Assembly: GCF_000424145.1 (NCBI RefSeq)
Contig: NZ_KE384137.1
Coordinates: 555,740-619,739 of the forward strand
Origin: Butyrivibrio sp. AC2005
GTDB taxonomy: Bacteria; Bacillota; Clostridia; Lachnospirales; Lachnospiraceae
Direction: 5' to 3'
DNA length: 64,000 bases
This document shows positions 17,457 to 27,500 of this stretch, piece by piece (within the stretch, counting starts at the first letter, position 1; each line of letters begins with the position of its first letter). Position numbers and translations under genes: made by a program. A model generated the notes under the pieces. It did not search any database, was not told the origin of the DNA, and worked only from the letters and a program-made list of their open reading frames with translations.

Positions 17457-18563
17457 ATGAGTGAAAAAACAGAAAACAGAAATAAAAAAATACTGGACAC
17501 ATCCATTATTGGAATTTTGGTCAATGTTGCACTTGTAATAATCAAATCAATTTTTGGTTTACTTGCAGGTTCCATTGCCATGCTTCTGGATGCCTTAAAC
17601 AACCTCACTGATGTAGTAAGTTCCGTAGTAACGATAATAGGTCTTAAGCTCGCTGAAAAACGCCCCGATGAGGATCATCCCATGGGTCACGGCAGAATTG
17701 AATATATCAGTGCAGTAATAGTCGCAATTATCATAATTTATGCAGGTGCTACCGCGGGCTTCGAATCCATAAAGAAAATCATAAATCCTGCTGCAACCAA
17801 CTATACCGGCTTTACCATAGCAATTCTTCTCATAACAATTATTACAAAATGCCTGCTTGGCAGATTCGTAAAAAAGCGCGGAGTACAATATAACTCTCCT
17901 GCCCTTGTGGCGTCCGGCCAGGATGCGATAAACGACTGCGTAGTTTCTGTTGCGGTTCTTTTATCTGCCATACTTTCAATATTGGCAAACATTCAGGTGG
18001 ATGCGTTTATAGGCCTTTTTATAGCCATATGGATCACCAAAGCCGGCTTCGAACTTCTTATTGATGACATGGACGATATTCTTGGAAGGCGGGCTGACAG
18101 AGAGCTTGCTGATAAGATAAAGAATTATATTGCAGACTTCGAGGAAGTGCTTGATGTGCATGATCTCGTTTTACATAATTACGGTCCCGATCGTTTTATA
18201 GGGTCAGTTGTTATTGATGTAGACAGCAGCATGACCGCTGACAACATTTACACAATATCCCACTATATAAAGGATGATGTACTTGATGCTTATAACGTCA
18301 TTCTGAGTGCAATCGGTATCTGCGTTGTAAATAGTGAAACCAATGATATGCGGGAAGAAATAATACGACGCCTGGAACACATAGACGGCATCCTTCAGGT
18401 TCACGGAATACATATTGATAAGGAAAAAAAGCAGATCGACCTCGATATTATTATCAGCTTTGATACCCCCTATCCTGATGCTACCCTTGATCACGCAAGA
18501 ATGCATCTGACAGAGAGCTATCCTGATTATGAGATAGATATACACAGTGACAGAGATATATAG
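17457..18563 (+). CDS. Cation diffusion facilitator (CDF) transporter, paralog 1
   Basis: 368 residues: six membrane helices, then a cytoplasmic C-terminal region longer than in classical CDFs, with an added ~75-residue segment. The metal-site motifs are seen in helix 2 (MLLDALNNLTDV) and helix 5 (SGQDAINDCV), and 'DHPMGHGRIEY' is the conserved loop. It exports divalent metal by proton exchange. It is divergent from mntP across an 89-bp region, so both may respond to divalent metals, probably Mn2+. No ribosome site is visible. A second paralog lies at 43163. Confidence 0.88.
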   Translation: MSEKTENRNKKILDTSIIGILVNVALVIIKSIFGLLAGSIAMLLDALNNLTDVVSSVVTIIGLKLAEKRPDEDHPMGHGRIEYISAVIVAIIIIYAGATAGFESIKKIINPAATNYTGFTIAILLITIITKCLLGRFVKKRGVQYNSPALVASGQDAINDCVVSVAVLLSAILSILANIQVDAFIGLFIAIWITKAGFELLIDDMDDILGRRADRELADKIKNYIADFEEVLDVHDLVLHNYGPDRFIGSVVIDVDSSMTADNIYTISHYIKDDVLDAYNVILSAIGICVVNSETNDMREEIIRRLEHIDGILQVHGIHIDKEKKQIDLDIIISFDTPYPDATLDHARMHLTESYPDYEIDIHSDRDI

Positions 18564-18601
18564 TGCCTCGGGCGAAAGTTGATTAAACATTTAAGTAATC
18601 A

Positions 18602-18648
18602 GGCTATTGCATGGTTTTCAGGCAATAATTCATGCGATAGCCCTTTTT
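18602..18648 (+). terminator. Intrinsic terminator after CDF paralog 1
   Basis: A 12-bp stem, GGCTATTGCATG / CATGCGATAGCC (one G-T pair), with a 17-base loop is followed by CTTTTTAT. Confidence 0.75.
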
Positions 18649-18757
18649 ATGCGCTTTTAGCGGTATTTCAGTAAAATATTATTTATAAACTAATTAGGTT
18701 AAAGATAATATATTTATGAAATGGTGATATTATTACCAAACATGTTGATGACTGATT

Positions 18758-18831
18758 AAAACTGAATAAACAAAAAATGGCCGGAACTAATTTTATTTCA
18801 GTTCCGGCCATTTTTTTGTTTATTCAGTTTT
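18758..18831. repeat. 31-bp near-perfect inverted repeat
   Basis: Arms of 31 and 32 bases (one extra T) pair around an 11-base loop; the inner part is ATGGCCGGAACT/AGTTCCGGCCAT and the outer part AT-rich. It lies between the CDF gene and the convergent LexA-like gene and could be a bidirectional terminator, because the core is flanked by A- and T-runs. The stem is about three times the usual terminator length. The rest of the 18564-18839 stretch is AT-rich and holds only the terminator at 18602. Confidence 0.8.
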
Positions 18832-18839
18832 AAAGAAAA

Positions 18840-19058
18840 TCAATTACATTTCATAGGGATAAGCTGTAAGTTCCCTGTGCCAAAGAATAAAGAATTTCGA
18901 ATCATGCCTATCCTGTATAAATTCAATATATAAAACATCTTATACATAATAATAGGTAATCCAAATGCCCTTATAAGTTCTTCGACAGTTGGCTGATAGC
19001 CATGGTTTCTAGAGTAATTCCCAACATACTCCGCAATTTTCAATTCAAGTAATCCCAT
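18840..19058 (-). CDS. Small LexA-like winged-helix protein
   Basis: 72 residues. The segment 'KIAEYVGNYSRNHGYQPTVE' plus 'ELIRAFGLP' matches the LexA DNA-binding domain pattern (helix, 'GYxPT', 'EIxxxxGL'). The remainder (YKMFYILNLYRIGMIRNSLFFGTGN) fits its recognition helix and wing. The peptidase half of LexA is absent, so this is either a stand-alone regulator or a relic. The start has AAAGG about ten bases upstream, a weak fit. Base composition is AT-rich. It converges on the long inverted repeat. Confidence 0.5.
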   Translation of the reverse strand: MGLLELKIAEYVGNYSRNHGYQPTVEELIRAFGLPIIMYKMFYILNLYRIGMIRNSLFFGTGNLQLIPMKCN

Positions 19059-19254
19059 TTCATACCATCCTTTCGTCTTTTTGCTTTTTAAACCCTAATA
19101 AGGATGGTAGCTTAATTTTGTTATCAAACTGTGTTCATATTCTTAATAAAAATTGAACGGCTTTTAATTAAATATGTACAAAAATCAGAACCAATTTGAT
19201 AAAATAGACATTGTTAATTTCACAATTACCATTACATCAAAGGGGGAATTAAAA

Positions 19255-19509
19255 ATGGCCAGAAAAAGTAGCGTAAAAAGAGCTCTTGAAGCTACAGGAA
19301 GCTTTGTAAGCGCACAGAAAAATATCGTAGTACAGTTCCAGAACAGAGACAGAAATACCGATGAACTTTTAAAGCAGATCAAAGAGGATGCTCTCTCCAA
19401 GGGCGTATCAGAAGCTGATTTTGCCAAAGTTGATGTGTATATTAAACCTGAAGAAAACAAGGTTTTCTATGTTATTAATGACGAAGTCAATGGATGCATT
19501 GATTTCTGA
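19255..19509 (+). CDS. DUF6465-type small protein
   Basis: 84 residues. The C-terminal 'VDVYIKPEENKVFYVINDEV' is the hallmark of DUF6465 proteins of Lachnospiraceae; the N-terminus is short and basic (MARKSSVKRALE). No signal peptide or membrane segment. GGGGGA lies seven bases before the chosen ATG; an upstream in-frame ATG at 19174 has no ribosome site. The stop is 27 bp before the ParA gene, so the two probably form an operon. Family function is unknown. Confidence 0.75.
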   Translation: MARKSSVKRALEATGSFVSAQKNIVVQFQNRDRNTDELLKQIKEDALSKGVSEADFAKVDVYIKPEENKVFYVINDEVNGCIDF

Positions 19510-19536
19510 TCCATTGATTTCCAAGGAGGATGAAAA

Positions 19537-20301
19537 ATGTCTACAATATTTGTAGTAGCCAACCAAAAAGGCGGTATAGGAAAAAGTACAACAGCAACAA
19601 ATCTTGCCGGAATTCTGGGGAAACAGGCAAAAACTCTTTTAATTGACGCTGATCCGCAGTGCAACAGTACCAGCACTTACAACGCTCAAATTGAAGATGT
19701 TGCAACTCTTTATGACGTAATTATTGACTCTGATAAGCTTCCTATCTCTGAAGCAATACAGCACACTGAAAACGGTGATATTGTCGCATCCGATCCTCTG
19801 CTTGTTAAAGCTGAGAAGATGCTTGATGGTGATCTTGAGGGCTTCTACAGATTGAAGGATGCCCTGGATGAGCTTGAGGGTTATGAATATATAGTAATTG
19901 ATACTGCTCCCTCTCTTAATATTATCCTGTATAACTGCCTTATCGCAGCTGATAAGGTTATTATTCCCGTTACAGCTGATTCTTATGCAATGCAGGGAAT
20001 CAAGCAGCTTCATGACACAATTATGTCAGTCAAAAAGCGTCAGAACAGGAATCTGACTATTGCAGGACTCTTACTTGTAAGATATTCCGGAAGATCAAAT
20101 CTGGAGCGCGAGACACGCGATAATATTGAGAAGGTTGCCGGACAAATGGACACAAAACTGTTTAAGACTGTTATTCGTGAGTGCATAAAGACAAAGGAAG
20201 CTCAGGAAAACAAGAAGCTGCTGATAGATTATGCACCTAAGTGTAATACATGTCTGGATTATGTTGAGTTTACGAAAGAATTGCTGAAGAAAGCTCAGTG
20301 A
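19537..20301 (+). CDS. Orphan ParA/Soj-type ATPase
   Basis: 254 residues. It has the deviant Walker A 'KGGIGKST' at residues 11-18, the Walker A' 'LLIDADPQ' near 40 and the Walker B 'YIVIDTAPS' near 122. These place it with Soj/ParA ATPases, which pattern DNA or protein cargo along the nucleoid. No parB gene or parS-like site is seen, and the downstream gene is convergent. Its partner may be the DUF6465 protein encoded just upstream, but this is only positional. AAGGAGG precedes the ATG by six bases. Confidence 0.88.
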   Translation: MSTIFVVANQKGGIGKSTTATNLAGILGKQAKTLLIDADPQCNSTSTYNAQIEDVATLYDVIIDSDKLPISEAIQHTENGDIVASDPLLVKAEKMLDGDLEGFYRLKDALDELEGYEYIVIDTAPSLNIILYNCLIAADKVIIPVTADSYAMQGIKQLHDTIMSVKKRQNRNLTIAGLLLVRYSGRSNLERETRDNIEKVAGQMDTKLFKTVIRECIKTKEAQENKKLLIDYAPKCNTCLDYVEFTKELLKKAQ

Positions 20302-20307
20302 TGAGGA

Positions 20308-20408
20308 CCCCTCATCCGTCAGCTTCGCTGACACCGTCTACGCTCCGCTTCGGTCCGCGCAAAGCCATCGTCCCCCGGACGATGGCTTTGCGCCCCCCAG
20401 GGGGAAGG
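20308..20408 (-). repeat. Dispersed palindromic element, copy 2 (long form)
   Basis: It begins 7 bp after the parA stop. The ends match the other copies (CCTCATCCGTCAGCTTCGCTGAC on one side, a CCCCC/GGGGG-AAGG hairpin on the other). Between them sits an extra 17-bp perfect hairpin, GCGCAAAGCCATCGTCC / GGACGATGGCTTTGCGC, at 20357-20393. It lies between convergent genes and could also stop transcription. Confidence 0.85.
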
Positions 20409-20473
20409 CTTTTTTGATTTTTTCTTTATTTGCAGAAAGCTTTTTTATTGATTTTTCCTTTATTTGCATAAAG
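20408..20473 (+). repeat. Two imperfect ~31-34-bp direct repeats attached to element copy 2
   Basis: Two units of the form GCTTTTTT...GATTTTT(T/C)CTTTATTTGCA(G/T)AAA follow the GGGGAAGG end of the palindromic element without a gap. The second unit has a 3-base insertion. Confidence 0.65.
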
Positions 20474-20497
20474 ATTGTTATTGCATTTACTTCTTTA

Positions 20498-22057
20498 TTA
20501 CAATTTAGTTGTCCACTTGGTGCAGTCGATGACCTCATCTGCAAGGTCTTCATAAAAATCAGGTTCGTGGCAAACCATAAGCACGGTGCCTTTATATTCC
20601 TTAAGTGCTCTGTGGAGTTCTTCCTTTGCGTCTACATCAAGGTGATTTGTAGGCTCATCGAGAACAAGAATATTGGATTCTCTGTTCATAAGCTTGCAAA
20701 GACGAACCTTAGCCTGCTCTCCTCCTGACAGAACCTTACATTTACTTTCAATATGCTTGGTAGTAAGTCCGCATTTAGCAAGAGCAGATCTTACTTCGTA
20801 TTGTGTAAATGACGGGAATTCATTCCATATCTCCTCAAGGCAGGTTGTCTCTATATCAGGCGACATCTCCTGCTCAAAGTATCCTATTTCTACATTCTCA
20901 CCACGTGTTACCTTTCCTGAAATCGCCGGAATGATTCCAAGGATACTCTTTAACAGTGTGGTCTTTCCTATTCCATTAGCGCCTGTAAGAACCACAAAGG
21001 TGTTTCTTTCTATTGCAAGATTAAGAGGCTTTGAAAGGGGCTCATCATAGCCAATTACAAGATCCTTTAACTCAAACAGAAACTTGCTCGGTGTTCGCGC
21101 CGTCTTAAAGAAGAACTCCGGCTTTGGCTTTTCCTGAATTTTCTCAATAAGTTCCATATTATCAAGCTTTTTCTGACGCGCCATCGCCATGTTCCTGGTT
21201 GCAACTCTTGCCTTGTTTCTTGCAACAAAATCCTTAAGGTCCGCGATCTCCTGCTGCTGTCTGTTATAAGCAGCTTCCCTCTGTGCCTTTTTCACTTCAT
21301 ATACTTCCATGAACTTATCGTAATCACCAACGTATCTGTCCAGGCTGTGTGTCTGGCCGTCCATATGATAAATGATGTTTACTACGTTATTGATAAACGG
21401 AATGTCATGAGATATAAGAATAAATGCGTTCTCATACTCCTGCAGATATCTTGTAAGCCATACAATGTGCTCAGCATCAAGATAGTTTGTAGGCTCATCA
21501 AGGAGAAGGATATCGGGCTTTTCAAGAAGAAGTTTTGCAAGGAGTATCTTTGTTCTCTGTCCTCCGGAGAGCTCCGTAACATCGCGGTCAAGACCAAGCT
21601 CAAGGAAACCAAGAGCTCTGGATACTTCATCAATCTTGGAATCAATAAGGTAAAAATCATGGTTCGTCAAAAGATCCTGGATTGTTCCAAGCTCCTCCAT
21701 ATATTCCTCAAGCTGCTTCTCATCAGCCTCTCCCATGGCATCACAGATTTCATTCATTCTTTTCTCCATGTCAAAAAGAGGCTCGTAGGCAGAGGCAAGT
21801 ACATCTCTTATGGTCATACCCTGTTTTAATACAGCATGCTGATCAAGATATCCTACTTTTACGTTCTTTGCCCACTCTATGTTTCCTGCATCAGGCATCA
21901 GCTTTCCGGTGATAATATTCATGAAGGTTGATTTGCCCTCACCGTTTGCTCCTACAAGTCCTATATGTTCTCCCTTGAGAAGCCTGAAGGAGACATCATC
22001 AAAAATGGCTCTGTCTCCAAAGCCATGTGTTAAGTGTTCTACATTTAAAATACTCAT
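20498..22057 (-). CDS. ABC-F family ATPase (duplicated ATPase)
   Basis: 519 residues, soluble, with two ABC ATPase domains and no membrane segments. The Walker A motifs are 'GANGEGKST' near 37 and 'GANGIGKTT' near 355; both halves carry an 'LSGG' signature and 'LLDEPTN'/'VLDEPTNHLD' Walker B segments. The linker between them (residues ~235-305, Lys/Arg/Gln-rich) is the P-site tRNA interaction motif region of ABC-F proteins. These bind the ribosomal E site and relieve translation stalling or confer antibiotic protection. The sequence resembles the YbiT/YkpA branch more than resistance proteins, but the role is not proven. AAAGG lies 8 bases before the ATG. Confidence 0.9.
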   Translation of the reverse strand: MSILNVEHLTHGFGDRAIFDDVSFRLLKGEHIGLVGANGEGKSTFMNIITGKLMPDAGNIEWAKNVKVGYLDQHAVLKQGMTIRDVLASAYEPLFDMEKRMNEICDAMGEADEKQLEEYMEELGTIQDLLTNHDFYLIDSKIDEVSRALGFLELGLDRDVTELSGGQRTKILLAKLLLEKPDILLLDEPTNYLDAEHIVWLTRYLQEYENAFILISHDIPFINNVVNIIYHMDGQTHSLDRYVGDYDKFMEVYEVKKAQREAAYNRQQQEIADLKDFVARNKARVATRNMAMARQKKLDNMELIEKIQEKPKPEFFFKTARTPSKFLFELKDLVIGYDEPLSKPLNLAIERNTFVVLTGANGIGKTTLLKSILGIIPAISGKVTRGENVEIGYFEQEMSPDIETTCLEEIWNEFPSFTQYEVRSALAKCGLTTKHIESKCKVLSGGEQAKVRLCKLMNRESNILVLDEPTNHLDVDAKEELHRALKEYKGTVLMVCHEPDFYEDLADEVIDCTKWTTKL

Positions 22058-22141
22058 TCAATTTGCCTTTCGGTAATACTTATTGTTCATTCCATACGCA
22101 GCATTATAGCTTACACTCTTACCAATATCAAATAATTATAA

Positions 22142-22171
22142 ATTCCCGTCTTTCCATAGAAAAACGGGAAT
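22142..22171 (-). terminator. Hairpin after the NSS symporter gene
   Basis: An 8-bp stem, ATTCCCGT/ACGGGAAT, with a 14-base loop lies 17 bp after the stop codon, followed by a mixed AT run rather than a clean U-tract. Confidence 0.55.
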
Positions 22172-22187
22172 CCATAGTTTATTTCGT

Positions 22188-23549
22188 TTATGCAATAAGT
22201 CCCTGAATCAGAATTATAAGGATCAGTACCGGAAGAACAAATTTAAAGTAGTTCTTGAAAATAGCAGGCATAGCTCTTCCTGAGCCGGTATTGGTTTCCT
22301 CGAGATATTTATCAAATCCCCACCCAAACTTTACTGTGCAGAACAAGGTGAAAATCAATGAGCCAAGCGGTAACAGGATATTGCTGACAATAAAGTCTTC
22401 TGAATCAAGAACATCTCTTGCACCTATAATATGAAGATCACTCCATACATTGTATCCAAGGACACAAGGCATACTTGCTACCAGAATAAAAATCAGGTTG
22501 ACTACAATAGATTTACCTCTGCTCCATCCAAAATTGTCTGATATGAATGCTACAAGATTTTCAAATACTGCTGTGACGGTTGAGAAACTGGCAAAAGTCA
22601 TAAATACAAAGAAAAGAGTTCCCCATATTCTGCCCATGTTCATATTCATGAATACCTTGGGAAGAGTTATAAAAATCAAAGAAGGGCCCTGAGCAGGTTC
22701 TACATTATAGCTAAAGCAGGCAGGAAAAATAATTAGTCCTGAAATAAGTGCTACAAAGGTATCAAGAGCACATATCCTTACTGCTTCACCTGTCAAAGTG
22801 TGATCTTTTGACATATAACTACCGAAAATCTCAATTGCTCCAATACCAAGACTGAGCGTAAAAAATGCCTGGTTCATTGCAGCACTGATAACTTTTCCAA
22901 TTCCTACTTCCATTGCCCTGTTCCAATCCGGAAGAAGATAAAATCTGACACCCTCTGCGGCATTACTTAGGGTTAGCGAATGTCCTGCAAGCACTATAAT
23001 AAGTGCAAGAAGACCTATCATCATTAGCTTATTTACTCTCTCCAGACCATCAGCAACTCCAAGGCTTAAGACTCCAAAGCCAAAAAGTACTGTCAGGACC
23101 ATAAAGATTCCCATTTCCTCCGGATCCGAAAGCATTTCCATAAATATATCGCCAACCGCTTCAGGATCAACCTTACTGAATCTCCCTGATGCAAATTTAA
23201 AAAAGTAGGCAACCATCCATCCTGAAACTGTTGTGTAATACATCATTAGCAGATAGCAGCCGATTATACACAACCATCCGTGAATATGCCATTTTTGTCC
23301 TTTTTTCTCAAGCTTTTGATAACCACGTACGACAGACATACCGCTTGCACGTCCGATTGCAAGCTCCATTGTCATTACAGGAATGCCCATCAGTACTAGA
23401 AATAAAAGATAAAATAGTACAAAGACCGCTCCACCATTGGCACCTGTCACATATGGGAATTTCCATACATTACCGATTCCTATAGCACAGCCTGCACTTA
23501 CAAGAATAAAACCAAGTCTGGAGCCGAAGCTCCCTCTCTTTTCTTCCAT
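22188..23549 (-). CDS. Neurotransmitter:sodium symporter (NSS) family transporter
   Basis: 453 residues with about eleven or twelve membrane helices, the normal bacterial size. The N-terminal 'SRLGFILVSAGCAIGIGNVWKFPYVTGANGG' region holds the sodium-binding unwound helix 1 typical of LeuT-like transporters. It imports amino acids or related amines with Na+. Substrate cannot be deduced. GGGGAG precedes the ATG by eight bases. It is divergent from an AraC regulator across 173 bp, which may control it. Confidence 0.92.
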   Translation of the reverse strand: MEEKRGSFGSRLGFILVSAGCAIGIGNVWKFPYVTGANGGAVFVLFYLLFLVLMGIPVMTMELAIGRASGMSVVRGYQKLEKKGQKWHIHGWLCIIGCYLLMMYYTTVSGWMVAYFFKFASGRFSKVDPEAVGDIFMEMLSDPEEMGIFMVLTVLFGFGVLSLGVADGLERVNKLMMIGLLALIIVLAGHSLTLSNAAEGVRFYLLPDWNRAMEVGIGKVISAAMNQAFFTLSLGIGAIEIFGSYMSKDHTLTGEAVRICALDTFVALISGLIIFPACFSYNVEPAQGPSLIFITLPKVFMNMNMGRIWGTLFFVFMTFASFSTVTAVFENLVAFISDNFGWSRGKSIVVNLIFILVASMPCVLGYNVWSDLHIIGARDVLDSEDFIVSNILLPLGSLIFTLFCTVKFGWGFDKYLEETNTGSGRAMPAIFKNYFKFVLPVLILIILIQGLIA

Positions 23550-23678
23550 ATTAAAATCTCCCCTTTAGCAAAAATATAAAATTTTGCATTTTACATTTTT
23601 TGATTAGTTCTGAATCATGTTTATATTTTATCATATTTTCCATATATAGCTTATCTTACGTTTGCTAATTTTTATATG

Positions 23679-23684
23679 TATAAT
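23679..23684 (+). promoter_or_regulatory. Candidate -10 box for the AraC gene
   Basis: A perfect TATAAT lies in the AT-rich divergent region, 39 bp before the chosen start. The -35 region is weak (TTACGT at 17 bp). Confidence 0.4.
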
Positions 23685-23722
23685 ATAGCTACAAAATGCT
23701 TAATTTAATGTTAGGAAAGAGA

Positions 23723-24472
23723 ATGGCTATGAATTTTCATAAAGACTGGGAAGAAAACGAAATAATGTTATCTGAGAACGAAGTGACTCATCGTCAGCAA
23801 AATGATGAGTACATGTTCTATCAAAGTGTGTCTAATGGCGATGTTGATGCAGTTCAGGACAATATAGATCATCATAGGTTTCTTGACTCCAGTGGTACCG
23901 GTACCCTCTCAAGGGACCCACTTCAAAACCTCAAATACCATTTTGTAGTAAGTGTTGCCCTCATCACCAGAATCTGTACCGAGAAGGGCATGGAAATGGA
24001 GCGTGCCTTCAGACTTAGTGACTTTTACATTCAAAAGCTTGATGATATAAATTCCATTCCCGAGCTTTCAAATCTCCATTCCCAGATGGTTATGGATTAC
24101 ACTGTGCGCATGAAAAATCTGCGCCATAATGCGAACCTTTCAAAGACAACAAATGAGTGTCTGAATTATATCTATGCCAACGTAAATGACCGAATAACAA
24201 TCGATGATCTGGCTGATCATCTAAATACCTCCACCAGCCATATATCAAGACTTTTTAAGGAGGAACTTGGTATTTCTCCAAGCGACTATATTCGTAATGT
24301 AAAGCTTGATAAAGCAAAGAATCTCCTTAGATTCAGCGATTATTCCATAATTGAGATTTCGAATTATCTTACTTTTTCTTCACAGAGTCATTTCAGCAAG
24401 CTTTTCTTCGAGGATACGGGAATGACACCTAAGAAGTACAGAGAAACCTATTATGGAACGACATGGAAGTAA
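23723..24472 (+). CDS. AraC-family transcriptional regulator
   Basis: About 249 residues. The C-terminal ~100 residues are a classic double helix-turn-helix: 'ITIDDLADHLNTSTSHISRLF' for the first and 'YSIIEISNYLTFSSQSHFSKLF' for the second, ending 'GMTPKKYRE'. The N-terminal ~140 residues lack a recognisable cupin and look mostly helical, so the signal is unknown. The ATG after AGGAAAGAGA is preferred; an in-frame ATG at 23696 has no ribosome site. Position suggests control of the divergent NSS symporter or the GH16 glucanase. A hairpin begins right after the stop. Confidence 0.88.
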   Translation: MAMNFHKDWEENEIMLSENEVTHRQQNDEYMFYQSVSNGDVDAVQDNIDHHRFLDSSGTGTLSRDPLQNLKYHFVVSVALITRICTEKGMEMERAFRLSDFYIQKLDDINSIPELSNLHSQMVMDYTVRMKNLRHNANLSKTTNECLNYIYANVNDRITIDDLADHLNTSTSHISRLFKEELGISPSDYIRNVKLDKAKNLLRFSDYSIIEISNYLTFSSQSHFSKLFFEDTGMTPKKYRETYYGTTWK

Positions 24473-24474
24473 AA

Positions 24475-24505
24475 ATACACCTCAGGTAAATTGCCTGAGG
24501 TGTAT
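24475..24505. terminator. Terminator between araC-type and GH16 genes
   Basis: A 12-bp perfect stem, ATACACCTCAGG / CCTGAGGTGTAT, with a 7-base loop. The T-run (ATTTTTAC) is on the minus strand, so it mainly serves the GH16 gene, although it directly abuts the plus-strand stop. Confidence 0.75.
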
Positions 24506-24543
24506 TACACAATAAAGTATAGGGAGTTTTATATGATAAGTTG

Positions 24544-27500
24544 TTATTTGCGTATGAAGGTTACGTCCTTAAGTCCAGCGTCCTCAAAGAGTTTAACAAC
24601 TTTTTCATAGCTTTCATCATCCTTAGCATGGATAACTACCTTGAATTCCTTATTCAGCTTGCAGTCCTTGAATGCTGATTTCTCAACCTTCTTGAGCTTA
24701 TCACCCTTTACAGTGATTTTCTTAAGCTTAGTACATCCGCTGAATGCGCCTTTTCCGATTTTTGTAATGTTCTTACCGAGTGTTACTTTCTTGAGGTTCT
24801 TATTTCCCTTGAAAGCATTCTTGGTAATCTTTGTAACCTTTACCTTTGTACCATCTACAACTACAGTTGAAGGTACATTTACAGTCTTGTTCACATTATC
24901 AGGATTCTGCTGATAACTTACAGTTTTCTTACCTGTTACCTTATAGATGGAATTCTTGGTAACTCTTATTTCACCCTTCTCAGCCTTACCATTGTTGTTA
25001 AGCTTTGACTGGGGCTTATCTGTGTTAGTTGTTTCTGCTTCCACTGCAGGAGCTGCCTGATCAGGTGTATTAACTACGTCCTTGTCATTGGTGCCTTGTG
25101 TAGAAGGCTTGCTTTCAGGCTGTGCCACCGGCTTCTGCGAAGGAACCTCTGCAGGAGTCTCCGAAGGTGTTTCCGCAGGTCTGTCTGCAGGTGTCACTGA
25201 AGGTGTTTCTGCGGGTCTGTCTGCAGGTGTCTCTGCAGGTGTTTCTGCAGGCTCAGCTGCAGGTGTCTCTGAGGGAGTTTCTGCAGGTTCTGCCGCAGGT
25301 GTCTCTGTAGGCTCCTCTTCAATATTTTCACTGCTACCTAGCTTATCAAACTCTTCCTTGGTCAACTCTATCAGTTCGATATCATCAATGTAAACGTCGT
25401 GCTTACTCTGAATTCTCTCACCACCTATTGAACCAAAGGTAATGTTGAATCGTGTCTTTTCATCAGTAGCATTAGTCATCTGGAATGCATGTGAGAATGT
25501 CTTCCACTCATGTCCAACCTCTACTTCACCTGTACCACTGTAGTTTGCCCAGTCATCACCATTCTTCTGAAGACAGTACTTTATCACTCTGTTCATGCTG
25601 GACTTAGCCTTAAATGATACATAGTAATATTTGCCTTCTTCAATCTTAAGTCCGTCCTGGTTAAGCTGAATGTACCAGTCGTTGTCCTTTCCTGTATCTT
25701 CGATAGTGATAGCAAAACTATTATCATTACCATTCATGTTGTCGATAACATAGTTTGCCTTTGCTGCACCATCAATGTAAGGTGTCCAGCCTGCCATACC
25801 GGCACTAAATGATCCATTCTTAAGAAGTGCCTTTTCTGTAAGGAATACATCATCAAGATAATAGGTTCCGGGCTTTGTAAATGAAAACTCAATATTTGAC
25901 TCGTCTCTTGTAAGATCATTTTCAAGGTTTATCATCTTGCTAAAGCTTGTCTTTTCATTTGTAAGAGATGGAACAAATTCCTCTCCGACAACATTTACGG
26001 TAAGACCGTCTGCCTCTCCGCCATCATGATATGCATGAAAGGACAGCTCATATGATCCCTTAGCAAGAGGAGCCAGATCTGACTGTGAAATAGTCACAGG
26101 GTTAGCCTCCGAAGCTCCCTCCGGAACTTCAACCTTTACCATAAGCTCTCTATCAGTTTTTGTCTTTGTTACAGAAATCTGACTTGCATCATTTTCATCG
26201 AATTCCCAATAGCCAAGTCTCTTGTCACCCTGATCAAATGATCCGTTGTAGACATAGTTTCCATCAGGACGGATAGCCTTTTCATTATCATCCTTTACTT
26301 CTTCACCTGACTTGTGAATAAGCTTTACGTTCTTTATAATTACAGGTGCTGTAGAACCCTGTTTTCCAAGATTGAACTCCAATGAACCGTTTGCATCAGT
26401 CTTCTCGTTCATTGTGAAATTCATAGTATAATGCTGTTCATTTGTTCCTAATGCAACTGTTGTATCCTGCAGGTATCTTACCCAGCCATGATCAGGACCT
26501 TCAATATCAACAACAATACTTCTGTCCTGTGTGGAATATGCATCAAAAGAAAGTTCATATTCCCAGCCCTTATACATAGGAATACCTACCTGTTTAAGCT
26601 GAACACTGTGAGGTTGACCGCCTTCAGCTACAGGAGTTATTATAACTGCTCCATTACTGGTCTCTGCAACAGATCCTTCTGCATCCTTCTCAAGATGAAG
26701 TACCCAGTTATTTTTTCCTTCCTCTGAGTTTTCTGCAGCTATAGCATTTGTAAAGTCACTGTTAAGTACGTAGTTCCCACTTTCATCAGCATCCCTGTAA
26801 ACTACGGGTTCCTTTTCAGGACGCTCAGCACCGCTCTCAATCTGCTCATACTCGCTTTCGCTTTTCTGATAAACTCTTACATAGTCTATTTCATAGGCTT
26901 TGCCATTGATTTCATCAAGATCAGGATCACCAACCCAGGATCCACCTACAGCAAGATTCAGAATGATATAGAAATTCTGATCAAAGGGTGCAGGATATGT
27001 AATCTGATTATCATCATCTGTTCCTGTATACCAGTCACTTGTCTCATAAACCTGCTGATCATCCACAAACCATTTGATTTTACCGGGTTCCCAGTCCACT
27101 CTGAAAACATGATATTCATCCGAAAAGTTGCCTTCTGTCAGAGTCTTTGTTCCCTGATTTTCCTTATGCCCGTTTCCGGAATTATATCCATAATGGATAG
27201 TATGATAGGACTTATTTGTCTCCTGTCCCATAACCTCCATGATGTCTATCTCACCGCACTTAGGCCACTGACCGTAGTAACCTTCATCTGAAGCCATAAG
27301 CCAGAATGCAGGAAGGAAGCCCTGCCCGTCCGGAACCTTAGCTCTTGCTTCAAAACGTCCGTAGGTAAAATCATGCTTACCCTGGGTTGTAATTCTTCCT
27401 GATGTAATCTTGCTCTCACCGCTTTCAATATTTCCTGCATTTCCTGATTTTCCTGACCCTGAAATGAGAAGCTTTGCACCACCGTACCAATTATAACCGT

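Noticed and set aside
25082..25393. Plus-strand Gly/Ala/Ser/Val-rich frame that looks like a collagen-like protein
   Set aside because: It is the antisense of the PAETP linker repeats of the GH16 gene.
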